Positions 7,806-14,123 of a DNA stretch of 14,123 nucleotides are shown in pieces. Origin of the DNA: Saprospiraceae bacterium UBA2329 (lineage in GTDB: Bacteria; Bacteroidota; Bacteroidia; Chitinophagales; Saprospiraceae). Under the pieces are notes generated by a model. That model saw only the letters and a list, made by a program, of their open reading frames with translations. It made no database searches and was not told the DNA's origin. Both the position numbers and the translations under genes were made by a program. Where the stretch lies: the NCBI GenBank assembly GCA_002344975.1, contig DDUV01000100.1, positions 1 to 14,123 of the forward strand, read 5' to 3'. Each line of letters begins with the position of its first letter. Within the stretch, counting starts at the first letter, position 1.

Positions 7806-9623
7806 TTACTTCCTCGCCGCCCGGAAAGTCCCGTTGGGTTGGATAAAATTCATGGCGCCGACCTTGCCGTCTGCTTCGGTCTCAAACCGGACGCTGTAGC
7901 CTTCTAATGCCTTGAATTTGAAGGTGTGATTGCCCGTAGGCAGCATTTCATAATCGGGTTGGCCAGGCACCAATACCATCAGTACCTCGCCGCGCAGGTA
8001 GGCTTTGATGACCATACCGCCCAACTCGTATTCGCCCACATATTGCTCCAATTCGTTCTTCGCAATGGCCACAGCCTCGGCTTCCCGTTTGAACACGATG
8101 TCTTTCACCCCATCCTGAATGCCGAGGAAGACAAAAGCGTCCACTTCGCCGCGCAGATTGGTCTGAAACTGAATGCGGAAGGGCGTTGACTCGTCCACGC
8201 CGTGCTGCCCGCTGAGGTCGCGCGGGCGGAAGAGGTCGAAGTGGTAGTGCTCCAGCCAGAGCCGCATGTAGCCCGATTGGAGGAACAGCGAGTCTCCCCG
8301 GTGTTCGATGCGCAGGACGCCGTATCCGGGATGCTGAAACATACCGGCATAATCAGCCAGTGCATGAGAGGGCAAAGTACCCGTTTTGCGCATCAGACTG
8401 TCGGGTTGTGGTTGTTGCGCAGTGGCAGTTTTGGCTTTTTCCCGGGCGGTTTTGGCTTGGCCGTGCCAATCGCGGTGCGGGAGTTTCAACATGCGGTCTG
8501 CGATGTAATTGCGAATCATGCCGGGTAGCGGCGAGCCGTTTTGATTAGCAAGCACCACAATACCGATGCTGTCGGTCGGGAAAAATGAGGTGCTGGCGCT
8601 GAAGCCGTTGATGTTGCCGCCATGCTCCACGCGGTAATGCCCGCGATAGGAAGCCAGAAACCAGCCCATGCCGTAATTGGCAAAAAAAGCGTCCGGGTTT
8701 TCGTCGCCGGGCAGGGCGGGGCTGATGATCATCTGCGAGGACATGGCCTGGCGCACATAAGCTTCGGGCAGAACCTGCTCGTCTTTGTATTTCCCGCCGT
8801 AAATCCAGGCCGTTACCCATGCCGCCATTTCGGTTGGATTGGAATAAATGGCCCCTGCCGGCCCCATGCCGCCTATGCGGTAGTAATCCATGTGCTGAAT
8901 CATGTCTTGATCGTCGGTGCGGTAGCCTTTGGCAAGGTCGGGATAGTTGCCGTCCCAGGGTGCGAAGTTGGAACTGCGCATGCCCAGCGGAGCGAATATT
9001 TTTTCGGAGATCAGTTCCTCCCAGGTTTTTTCGTAGAGTTTTTCGGCGATCACCCCTTGCAGCAGGAACATCCAGTTGTTGTACTGCCAGGCCTGCCTCC
9101 AGGTTGCGGAGGGTTCCATGTGCTGGATGCGCTGCACGAGGCTGTCGCGGCTGGCGGGGTTGAGATACCAGGAAAAATCGTGGCGGGGCAGTCCGGTGCG
9201 GTGGCAGGTCAGGTCGCGCACGGTGATGTTGTTGCCCATTTCCGGGGTGTAAAACTTCAGTCCCGGTAGGTACTCCGTTACCGGCTTGTCAAAATCGAGT
9301 TTGCCCTCGCTTTGCAGCAGCCCCAGCAATGAACTGGTAAACGCCTTGGAGCAGGAGCCGATGGCGAAGAGCGTGTTGCCGCTCACCGGTTGTTTTTGTT
9401 CGTAATCTTTAAACCCGTACCCACCGGCAAAAAGGACTTTGTCTTTTTCCACTACTGCAATGCCGACTCCCGGCGCATGCCACTCGCGGAGCAGCCTGTT
9501 GACCAAGGTATCTAAGCCCGTAAGGCGCTGATCGGCCTGTATGGGTTGTACTTTTTTGCCGCCCCGCTGGGCCGTCAGAGAAAAACTGAGCAATACCAAG
9601 AGGAAGAGAATCAAGTGGCGCAT
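7806..9623 (-). CDS. Secreted serine hydrolase, beta-lactamase/PBP4* family, with DUF3471-like C-terminus
   Basis: The 605-residue protein starts with a Sec signal peptide (MRHLILFLLVLLSFSLTAQ) without a lipobox, so it is exported to the periplasm or beyond. The catalytic domain (~35-385) has the class C-type signatures: SxxK at S90-x-x-K93 (GSCSKAF), YxN at Y181/N183 (QYNNW) and HGG at 334-336 (VEHGGNINGF) in place of KTG. These mark an active-site-serine esterase, peptidase or beta-lactamase-like hydrolase; the substrate is not predictable from sequence. After a low-complexity linker rich in A, K, T and Q (~388-410), two small beta-rich segments follow: ALADYAGMFQHPGYGVLRIE (~424 on) and ELEQYVGEYELGGMVIKAYL (~527 on), both resembling DUF3471/lipocalin-like repeats. 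True beta-lactamase activity is less likely than a D-amino-acid peptidase or esterase role. It is a single-gene unit with its own -7 element upstream. Confidence 0.92.
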   Translation of the reverse strand: MRHLILFLLVLLSFSLTAQRGGKKVQPIQADQRLTGLDTLVNRLLREWHAPGVGIAVVEKDKVLFAGGYGFKDYEQKQPVSGNTLFAIGSCSKAFTSSLLGLLQSEGKLDFDKPVTEYLPGLKFYTPEMGNNITVRDLTCHRTGLPRHDFSWYLNPASRDSLVQRIQHMEPSATWRQAWQYNNWMFLLQGVIAEKLYEKTWEELISEKIFAPLGMRSSNFAPWDGNYPDLAKGYRTDDQDMIQHMDYYRIGGMGPAGAIYSNPTEMAAWVTAWIYGGKYKDEQVLPEAYVRQAMSSQMIISPALPGDENPDAFFANYGMGWFLASYRGHYRVEHGGNINGFSASTSFFPTDSIGIVVLANQNGSPLPGMIRNYIADRMLKLPHRDWHGQAKTAREKAKTATAQQPQPDSLMRKTGTLPSHALADYAGMFQHPGYGVLRIEHRGDSLFLQSGYMRLWLEHYHFDLFRPRDLSGQHGVDESTPFRIQFQTNLRGEVDAFVFLGIQDGVKDIVFKREAEAVAIAKNELEQYVGEYELGGMVIKAYLRGEVLMVLVPGQPDYEMLPTGNHTFKFKALEGYSVRFETEADGKVGAMNFIQPNGTFRAARK

Positions 9624-9646
9624 AATGTGGTGCGTTTGGTGTTGCC

Positions 9647-9654
9647 CAAAGGTA
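9647..9654 (-). promoter_or_regulatory. Predicted -7 element of the serine hydrolase gene
   Basis: TACCTTTG on the minus strand matches TAnnTTTG exactly, 23 bp before the ATG at 9623. No TTG is seen at the expected -33 spacing, so support rests on the -7 element alone. Confidence 0.5.
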
Positions 9655-9690
9655 GGGAAAGTCTGGGTTTAAGGTTTTGATTTCCATATT

Positions 9691-9738
9691 TTATCGGAAA
9701 AAGGCAACCAATAATGCCAATGTCAGCATACATTTCAT
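9691..9738 (-). other. Signal-peptide-like mini-ORF, possible gene relic
   Basis: A 15-codon minus-strand frame reads MKCMLTLALLVAFFR and then TAA. It resembles the first half of a Sec signal peptide and sits alone in the 179-bp gap between the DUF2200 gene and the serine hydrolase. There is no matching promoter element that I can see. It may be the stump of a lost secreted protein, a leader peptide, or chance; the short length prevents a firm call. Confidence 0.2.
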
Positions 9739-9802
9739 TGTCTTTCTGTTTTTTGTTGTGATGTTTTTCCAATATTGGGGATAGGTCCGCTCGTGCCGGC
9801 CC

Positions 9803-10162
9803 TTACCTTTCCCTCAAAATCTTCTCCATTTTTTTGCCTTTGGCCAACTCGTCCACTAATTTGTCCAAATACCTGGCTTTTTGGGTCAGCGGGTTCTCGA
9901 TTTCCTCCACGCGATAACCGCAGATTAGGCCCGTAATAAGATGCGCATTGGGGTGCAGTGTGGCATGTTCAAAGAAAGCTTCAAACGTTGCCTTTTGGTC
10001 TATCTGCTCTTGCAGTTGTTGCGGGTCGAAGCCGGTCAGCCATTCAATGACCTGATCCAATTCTTCTTTTGTGCGGCCCTTTTTCTCCACTTTGCTGACG
10101 TAATGAGGGTAAACGGAGGCGAAAATCATGCGGGCAATGCGCTCATCGTGGGTGCTGTTCAT
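9803..10162 (-). CDS. DUF2200 family protein
   Basis: The 119-residue cytoplasmic protein matches the DUF2200 pattern from end to end: FASVYPHYVSKVEKKGRTKE (14-33), VIEWLTGFD (38-46), NAHLITGLICGYRVEEIENP (72-91) and the C-terminal KARYLDKLVDELAKGKKMEK (95-114). The family is widespread, usually a single small gene, and has no established biochemical function to my knowledge. The length is normal and there is no signal peptide or membrane segment. It starts at ATG 10162 and has the best-formed promoter of the window upstream. It is divergent from the TPR gene, with a 120-bp shared gap, but no functional link between the two is evident. Confidence 0.92.
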   Translation of the reverse strand: MNSTHDERIARMIFASVYPHYVSKVEKKGRTKEELDQVIEWLTGFDPQQLQEQIDQKATFEAFFEHATLHPNAHLITGLICGYRVEEIENPLTQKARYLDKLVDELAKGKKMEKILRER

Positions 10163-10187
10163 GGTGTGCGTTTTGGTATCTGTTTGG

Positions 10188-10218
10188 CAAAGATAGCAAA
10201 TTCATCTTACCGCGCCAA
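10188..10218 (-). promoter_or_regulatory. Predicted promoter of the DUF2200 gene
   Basis: On the minus strand TTG (10218-10216) is followed after 20 bp by TATCTTTG (10195-10188), an exact Bacteroidota -33/-7 pair. The -7 element is 25 bp before the ATG. No comparable element is visible for the divergent TPR gene. Confidence 0.7.
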
Positions 10219-10282
10219 CCAAAATAAAGGCGGGTTGTTCTGACGGAATTCGCGAGTACAAAACCAACACAATTCAGCAATC

Positions 10283-10867
10283 ATGCACTACATCAAACTC
10301 AAATCGGAAGGCACCGTCATAGAATTTCACAACAACTGGCTGGGAGAGGAAACCGTCATTGTGGGCGGCAAAAAGGTATCCAAGAAAAGCTCCATCATGG
10401 GCGCCAATCATTATTTCACCGTCATAGAGAACGGGGCGCCCGTCAATTATGTGCTGACTTCCAAAGTGTTGGATTTAACCATGATGAATGTCGGCGTTGA
10501 TTTGATAAGAAACGGCCAGATAGTTTACGCCAATGTTCCGTTGAGTTATGGAACCAAGCCCAAATCACCGCATGAAGAACTCAAATCAAAAGCATTGGCG
10601 AAACTCATAGCTTACGAAATCCATGAAGCATTGGATTTGCTGAAACATGCGCAGCAATTAGACCCCGAAGACTATGAAATTTACTTCCATCTGGCTTGTG
10701 CGTACTCCAACCTCGAAGATGTTGAAAACGGCTACGCCAACCTGAAATTGGCCGTGCAACATGGCATGAGCGATCACGAGAAAATCCTCAACCACGATAT
10801 GCTGGCCTACCTCAGATTGCAGGACCCGTTTGAGCGCTTTCAGGAGAGCGGGTTTACGGAGTATTGA
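10283..10867 (+). CDS. Small TPR-repeat protein with a beta-rich N-terminal domain
   Basis: The 194-residue protein has no signal peptide and is probably cytoplasmic. Residues 1-90 are beta-rich, with short charged turns (SEGTVIEFHNNWLGEETVIV, NHYFTVIENG); I do not recognise this domain by name, though a similar HNN-WxGxE-V arrangement appears, from memory, in hypothetical proteins of Bacteroidota. Residues ~100-180 form tetratricopeptide repeats: HEALDLLKHAQQLDPED (114-130), a canonical unit YEIYFHLACAYSNLEDVENG (131-150) with YANLKLAVQHG, and a final HDMLAYLRLQDPFERF segment usual at the end of TPR arrays. A scaffold or partner-binding role fits, but no partner is indicated. Codon use is more AT-rich than in its neighbours. 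It is a single plus-strand gene whose 3' end faces yjdM across a palindrome that may terminate both. Confidence 0.87.
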   Translation: MHYIKLKSEGTVIEFHNNWLGEETVIVGGKKVSKKSSIMGANHYFTVIENGAPVNYVLTSKVLDLTMMNVGVDLIRNGQIVYANVPLSYGTKPKSPHEELKSKALAKLIAYEIHEALDLLKHAQQLDPEDYEIYFHLACAYSNLEDVENGYANLKLAVQHGMSDHEKILNHDMLAYLRLQDPFERFQESGFTEY

Positions 10868-10914
10868 TGGGGAAGTGAGATTTTGAAAATTGAGGTGAGG
10901 ATATGATGTGGGTT

Positions 10915-10947
10915 AGATTTGACAAATTTTCAAAATTTGTCAAATCT
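10915..10947. repeat. 33-bp palindrome between convergent genes (possible bidirectional terminator)
   Basis: AGATTTGACAAATTTT (10915-10930) and its exact reverse complement (10932-10947) flank a single C, giving 16-bp perfect arms. It lies 48 bp after the TPR gene stop and 47 bp after the yjdM stop. The stem is AT-rich and followed by TTTC rather than a long T-run, so as an intrinsic terminator it is only moderate. A dispersed palindromic repeat is an alternative. Confidence 0.75.
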
Positions 10948-10993
10948 TTCATCCCATAATCACACCTTCACTAAGCATGGAATCTCAACTAAA

Positions 10994-11335
10994 TTATGCC
11001 TTCCTCACAAATTCAGATTTCAGCGCCATAGCGCCGAACCCCTCAATTTTGCAGTCAATATTGTGGTCGCCGTCCGTCAGCCGGATGTTCTTAACTTTCG
11101 TTCCCGCTTTGACGGGCTTGGGCGCACCCTTCACCGGCAAGTCTTTGATGACAATCACCGAGTCTCCGGTTTTCAATTCGTTGCCGTTGGCGTCCAACAC
11201 CTTCAATACATCGGCGTCGGCGAGGTTCTCCGGGTTCCATTCGTGCCCACATTCAGGACAGGCAAAAAGGTCCTCTCCGGCGGCATAACCATAGGGCGAC
11301 ATGCAGTTAGGGCATGGCTTTATTGTTTCAGACAT
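10994..11335 (-). CDS. yjdM: YjdM/PhnA-type zinc-ribbon protein
   Basis: The 113-residue protein matches the YjdM (formerly PhnA) family along its length. It has an N-terminal zinc ribbon with two CxxC pairs (C8/C11 and C26/C29, in PCPNC and CPECGHEWNPE), followed by the conserved PhnA core with DANGNELKTGDSVIVIKDLP (48-67) and VKNIRLTDGDHNIDCKIEG (81-99). It is cytoplasmic. Although long annotated as alkylphosphonate-uptake or phosphonoacetate-hydrolase related, the family has no secure activity; no phosphonate genes are nearby, so the name should not be read as function. It starts at ATG 11335. The leader is unusually long because a palindromic element (11357-11520) lies between it and the only good -7 element, at 11551-11544. 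Confidence 0.93.
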   Translation of the reverse strand: MSETIKPCPNCMSPYGYAAGEDLFACPECGHEWNPENLADADVLKVLDANGNELKTGDSVIVIKDLPVKGAPKPVKAGTKVKNIRLTDGDHNIDCKIEGFGAMALKSEFVRKA

Positions 11336-11356
11336 TCTGATATTTGTTTTTGCATC

Positions 11357-11520
11357 TGTTTGGTTGGATGTTTTCAGGTGACATCTAACAGCCGAGCTTT
11401 AGCGAGGCGGGAAGGTGTCGCATGAAAACAGGGGGAGATTTTCCCTTCATAGCCACGAGATGACATCTTCCACGCCACAGGCATGGAAGATGTCATCTCG
11501 CTCGTAATGCCATCCAAACA
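11357..11520. mobile_element. Probable MITE/REP-like palindromic element
   Basis: A ~164-bp non-coding segment is built of nested inverted repeats. The ends are TGTTTGG-TTGG-ATG (11357-11370) and CATCCAAACA (11511-11520), complementary apart from a 4-bp insertion. Inside are TGTTTTCA (11369-11376) paired with TGAAAACA (11423-11430), and a very strong hairpin whose arms are CGAGATGACATCTTCCA (11456-11472) and its exact complement (11484-11500), extended by GCC-ACA-GGC at the tip. A T-run does not follow, so it is not a simple terminator. It lies between the yjdM start codon and its likely promoter. The minus-strand open frame across it has no recognisable protein character. A regulatory RNA leader is the alternative. 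I cannot tell which transposase would mobilise it. Confidence 0.55.
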
Positions 11521-11543
11521 GTTACCTTTTTTAGTTAATTCAG

Positions 11544-11551
11544 CAAAGGTA
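11544..11551 (-). promoter_or_regulatory. Predicted -7 element, probably of yjdM
   Basis: TACCTTTG on the minus strand is an exact TAnnTTTG match. It is 209 bp before the yjdM ATG, but would be ~45 bp from it if the palindromic element 11357-11520 were removed, a normal distance for this window. The nearest TTG (11580-11578) is 26 bp upstream, which is too far for a good -33 element. Confidence 0.45.
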
Positions 11552-11592
11552 GTAAAGATGTATAGAATCGCCCCTGTCAATTCCTCCACCCC

Positions 11593-13407
11593 TCATCGCT
11601 TCACCCATTTCTTCACCCCAAATCCCTCCTGCGTTTGCAATCTGACAAAATAGACGCCTTGCGGCAAATGGCCGGCCTCTATACTGCGGCGCAAGGTACC
11701 TTCGGGCGCCTCCCAGATGCCGCCGGCTACTGCCCGTCCGTTCACATCTGTCAATTGCCAATGCACCGTGGCGGGCGCATCCAACTGCATTTCAACTTGT
11801 ACCAAGTCCCAACCGGGATTGGGGAAGATGCGCACGCCTGCATTTTCCAGCCAGTTCTCATGGGAAGAAGACACGCAGTTCGGCAGATTGGGGTTGTAAT
11901 TTACGGGCAGAGAATAGCTGTTGGAACACCCCGTAAAGCCATTCGTAACCACCAATTGATACAGCCCCGACTCAGTGATGCAAAGCAGTTGCCCGTTTTC
12001 CCCGGCAAGGGGTTCGCCGTTGAGATACCATTGCAAAACAGCAAAAGCCGGCAAGGCCGCCGGATCGAACAGCGTGAGCCGGTTTTGTCCTACCGTGAAG
12101 GCAGGAACCGTGGGGAGCGGCTCAAACTCAACGTAGGCAAGGTTGGAATACACCCGGCAGCCGTCTTCTGATGTGTAGGACACATAATAGTTGCCGCTCG
12201 TGCTCAGCTCCAGCACGGGCGCATCGCCGGGCAATACCGGCAGGCTGTCGCGGTACCACTGCACGCCGTCGGGGTAGTTGACGGACAAGCTCAGCAGTTC
12301 GCCATCGCAAAGCGGGCCATTGGGTACGCCGAAGATGAAAGGCGTTGCCGGCAGTGGGAATACCTCCACCGTATCCACAGAAATGATGGTGTCCACGGGA
12401 TTGATCAATTCCAAAAAGGCTCTGAGCGTGCCGCCGTCCAACTCGCCGCTCAGGGTGCGATTGAAAGTGATGGCGCCACACTCGTCGTCTGCACCGCCGA
12501 TGATGCCATTGTCCAGATCGAGCACACGGAGCCGGTAATTGCCCTCTCCGATAGGCGCATTGATGAGTACCTCTAAAGGCAGGGTAGCGTTTTGAAACTC
12601 CTGAGATACGAACACCTCGCTGCTGTCGGGGGCGTAGAGAAAAATTTTCAGATCGGGCGCGTTGAACAAGTCGGTACAGCCCACCTGCAAGATGCGCACT
12701 TTGGTGAGAATATGGCCCACTGTGTCCACAATGGCGCGGTACTGCACGCGATACTGGCCGGGCGCAGAGTACGTTTGCGGCACGGGGTTTTCTTCGGGAG
12801 AGAAGTTTCCGTTGCCGAAATCCCAGAAGTAGGAAAAGCCAGGATTGCCGCCGGAGAGGACATTGTTTTCAAAGGTGACCGTCACCGGGCCGCAGCCGGA
12901 GGCATTGTTCATTGTGAAACCGTCGGTGATGCTCTGGGCCGGTTCGATGACGATGGGAAAAGTAAATGTGGACTGCTGCGAGAGTACGAATACCTGCGCC
13001 GTGAGGGTTACATTTACCAAATAAGTGCCTGGTTGTAAAGGCATTCCGCAGATATTGACACACCCGTCGGTAGAATCGGGCAGGTTGAACACGGCTTGCG
13101 GGAGTTCGAAGCTCAAACCCGCCGGCAGGTTCGTCAGTCCGGTGATGGTGATGCGGTTGATGGTGATTCCCGGCGTCACCGTAGTGTCCACCGCGGCTAC
13201 GGGCGTAGTGCTGCGCGGCACCCGGAAGGAAATATTGGCACTGTAAAACTCCCCTACTCTGCCGTTGGGCGCAGGCGCCAGATAGAGTGTATCGGCAGGC
13301 AGCGGGTCGGGGAGTTGGGTGGTACAGGTCGGGCAGGCGTTTTGGCCTTGTGCCCAGGAAGCGATGCCGAACAACAGCATCATGGCCGAAATCAGAGATT
13401 TGGTCAT
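11593..13407 (-). CDS. Secreted PKD-domain protein with T9SS type A sorting domain
   Basis: The 604-residue protein is predicted to cross the inner membrane by Sec and the outer membrane by the type IX secretion system. It has a signal peptide (MTKSLISAMMLLFGIASWAQ), a CPTC motif at ~25-28, and a putative-Ig-like beta domain (~55-155, with LPAGLSFELPQ and PLQPGTYLVNVT). A PKD domain follows at ~165-244 (FSYFWDFGNGNFSPEENP, TYSAPGQYRVQYR). Further Ig-like segments have the pattern GNYYVSYTSEDGCRVYSN. The C-terminal sorting domain is residues 524-604 (RIFPNPGWDLVQVE, LTDVNGRAV, LPQGVYFVRLQ, KKWVKR). No enzymatic domain is visible, so a surface, adhesive or matrix role is likely. I chose ATG 13407 because it begins the signal peptide; an upstream in-frame TTG at 13515 is part of the -7 promoter element. 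Single-gene unit. Confidence 0.92.
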   Translation of the reverse strand: MTKSLISAMMLLFGIASWAQGQNACPTCTTQLPDPLPADTLYLAPAPNGRVGEFYSANISFRVPRSTTPVAAVDTTVTPGITINRITITGLTNLPAGLSFELPQAVFNLPDSTDGCVNICGMPLQPGTYLVNVTLTAQVFVLSQQSTFTFPIVIEPAQSITDGFTMNNASGCGPVTVTFENNVLSGGNPGFSYFWDFGNGNFSPEENPVPQTYSAPGQYRVQYRAIVDTVGHILTKVRILQVGCTDLFNAPDLKIFLYAPDSSEVFVSQEFQNATLPLEVLINAPIGEGNYRLRVLDLDNGIIGGADDECGAITFNRTLSGELDGGTLRAFLELINPVDTIISVDTVEVFPLPATPFIFGVPNGPLCDGELLSLSVNYPDGVQWYRDSLPVLPGDAPVLELSTSGNYYVSYTSEDGCRVYSNLAYVEFEPLPTVPAFTVGQNRLTLFDPAALPAFAVLQWYLNGEPLAGENGQLLCITESGLYQLVVTNGFTGCSNSYSLPVNYNPNLPNCVSSSHENWLENAGVRIFPNPGWDLVQVEMQLDAPATVHWQLTDVNGRAVAGGIWEAPEGTLRRSIEAGHLPQGVYFVRLQTQEGFGVKKWVKR

Positions 13408-13512
13408 CAGCAATAAAAAAATAAGTGAACAATATGGTTTGCGGGAGATGCGCAGATGTTTACCAGACGTGGCAGTTGCTGTTATTCCGGGCGGGTGAGC
13501 CGTGTTGCGCGA

Positions 13513-13541
13513 CAAAGGTAAAAGGATTTTGGAAAAAACAA
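13513..13541 (-). promoter_or_regulatory. Predicted promoter of the T9SS cargo gene
   Basis: On the minus strand TTG (13541-13539) is followed after 18 bp by TACCTTTG (13520-13513), an exact Bacteroidota -33/-7 pair. The start codon at 13407 is 105 bp further on, so the 5' leader is about 100 nt, longer than for other genes here. No strong hairpin is seen in that leader. Confidence 0.65.
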
Positions 13542-13610
13542 GTTTTCTTTGTGCGGCTCGCAGCTTGAGGAAAACATGAAGATGGAATCTCGCGCGAGTG
13601 GGGAATAGGA

Positions 13611-13868
13611 TTATACAGACATTTGATTGATCTCGAATCTGACGGCTTCATGTGGTATCCGGTCGCCGCTGTCGAGTTCCAGCAGGGCTTTTTGAACCAG
13701 CAATTGTTCATTATCGGATAGGCTTGTCCACCAATCAGAGTCTGCATCCTCGTGTAGCAGAAATTCAAAAACAAATTTGATCTGACGCAATACTTCTTCA
13801 TCATCCGTTTGGACTACCAAGCGATGAAGTTCGTTCTTTAATGTGGCAGCATTGGCTTCAATGGTCAT
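13611..13868 (-). CDS. Small antitoxin-like protein, no adjacent toxin
   Basis: The 85-residue protein has an N-terminal helical part (EANAATLKNELHRLVVQTDD) and an acidic middle. Its ending, DWWTSLSDNEQLLVQKALLE followed by LDSGDRIPHEAVRFEI, resembles the pattern WWxxLxxxxxxxIxxGLxxLDxGxxIPHEEV seen in small antitoxins of RelE/ParE-type modules in Bacteroidota (recognised from memory). Such genes are normally followed directly by a ~95-residue toxin gene. Here the 203 bp between its stop and the next gene's start codon contain no toxin-like frame, so it looks orphaned. ATG 13868 is preferred over an in-frame GTG at 13895, because the -7 element TATTTTTG lies 44 bp before the ATG and only 17 bp before the GTG. 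It may neutralise a toxin encoded elsewhere, or be a remnant. Confidence 0.7.
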   Translation of the reverse strand: MTIEANAATLKNELHRLVVQTDDEEVLRQIKFVFEFLLHEDADSDWWTSLSDNEQLLVQKALLELDSGDRIPHEAVRFEINQMSV

Positions 13869-13912
13869 CACAGTTTGATTGAGAAGGTTTGTCACGAAAA
13901 ACTTCGAGCATA

Positions 13913-13920
13913 CAAAAATA
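13913..13920 (-). promoter_or_regulatory. Predicted -7 element of the antitoxin-like gene
   Basis: TATTTTTG on the minus strand matches TAnnTTTG exactly. A TTTTGG string upstream is only 12 bp away, too close for a regular -33 element. The region that would hold the -33 element abuts the 119-bp palindrome. Confidence 0.45.
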
Positions 13921-13946
13921 ACAACTTTCCACCAAAACCTTGCTTA

Positions 13947-14065
13947 GGGGCGATAAAAAAATAAAGTGGTCATTTTCGCCAAAGGATTAGATAAGTAAAC
14001 GTTTCATTTTAAGTGTCTTATCTAATCCTTTGGCCTAAAGAAAATGAACAATTTATTTTTGCCCC
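13947..14065. mobile_element. 119-bp palindromic element (MITE-like)
   Basis: Two 49-nt arms (13947-13995 and 14017-14065) flank a 21-nt centre. The inner 18 bp are perfectly complementary: GCCAAAGGATTAGATAAG (13978-13995) and its complement (14017-14034). The next 8 bp pair again (TCATTTTC at 13970-13977 with GAAAATGA at 14040-14047) after a 5-nt offset. The outer part matches as well (GGGGC...AAAAATAAA with TTTATTTTT...GCCCC) after a compensating 5-nt offset, so total arm lengths stay equal. There is no ORF inside. No clear target-site duplication is seen. This organisation suggests a small non-autonomous mobile element or a dispersed palindrome rather than a terminator. Confidence 0.6.
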
Positions 14066-14091
14066 ACTACTAACGGAGAAAACAAACAAAG

Positions 14092-14123
14092 CCTGCCCGT
14101 TGGAATGATCCTTTTCGGGCAGG
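14092..14123 (-). terminator. Terminator hairpin cut by the window edge
   Basis: CCTGCCCG (14092-14099) and CGGGCAGG (14116-14123) form an 8-bp perfect GC-rich stem with a 16-nt loop; the stem may extend past the edge. On the minus strand it is followed by CTTTGTTTGTTTT (14091-14079), a T-rich tail. It therefore probably terminates a minus-strand gene to the right of the window. Confidence 0.55.

Noticed and set aside
10994..11335. Annotation of the YjdM/PhnA protein as phosphonoacetate hydrolase.
   Set aside because: The family name is historical; the sequence shows a zinc ribbon and a small core, and no phosphonate genes are nearby.
11374..11589. A 71-codon minus-strand frame across the yjdM leader.
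   Set aside because: It consists largely of the inverted-repeat element plus promoter sequence, and its translation is not protein-like.
13460..13804. A 114-codon minus-strand frame overlapping the antitoxin-like gene, considered as the missing toxin.
   Set aside because: It lies mostly within the antitoxin-like gene in another frame and shows none of the RelE/ParE features; it also runs through the promoter of the next gene.
13978..14034. The inner 18-bp hairpin considered as an intrinsic terminator or an integron attC site.
   Set aside because: No T-run follows the stem, the complementarity extends far beyond a terminator, and the conserved attC ends (GTTRRRY/RYYYAAC) are not present.

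Overview
The window looks like chromosomal DNA of a member of the phylum Bacteroidota, probably a Saprospiria/Lewinella-like lineage (the finer placement is inference). Four things support this. A secreted protein ends in a type IX secretion (T9SS) sorting domain. Eight genes are preceded by an exact or one-mismatch copy of the Bacteroidota -7 element TAnnTTTG, and four of these eight also have a TTG at normal -33 spacing. Start codons lack a visible Shine-Dalgarno sequence and follow A/C-rich leaders. The repertoire (leucine-rich-repeat protein, PccB, PIF1-like helicase, DUF2200, TPR protein) is typical of the group. Coding regions are moderately GC-rich and the intergenic DNA is AT-rich.

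Left part (1-3616), all on the minus strand: a secreted leucine-rich-repeat protein that runs off the left edge, then dTDP-glucose 4,6-dehydratase (rmlB), then a UDP-glucuronate decarboxylase (UDP-xylose synthase). The last two are nucleotide-sugar enzymes that feed surface polysaccharide synthesis. A 215-bp gap between them holds a GC-rich repeat-like block and a triplicated 11-mer.

Middle (3617-9802): a propionyl-CoA carboxylase beta chain ending in a clear intrinsic terminator, a compact PIF1-like helicase, a divergently transcribed lipoprotein of unknown function (plus strand), and a large secreted serine hydrolase of the beta-lactamase/PBP4* type.

Right part (9803-14123): a DUF2200 protein divergent from a small TPR protein, a YjdM/PhnA zinc-ribbon protein, a PKD-containing T9SS cargo protein, and a small antitoxin-like protein with no toxin beside it. 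Three palindromic intergenic elements lie here: a 33-bp near-perfect palindrome, a ~164-bp element with nested inverted repeats that appears to sit between the yjdM promoter and its start codon, and a 119-bp element built of two 49-nt arms. The right edge cuts through a terminator hairpin.

The genes look mostly like independent one-gene transcription units. I do not see a defence island, biosynthetic cluster, CRISPR array, tRNA, rRNA or prophage. The most interesting material is in the intergenic palindromic elements and the orphan antitoxin, not in a new multi-gene system.
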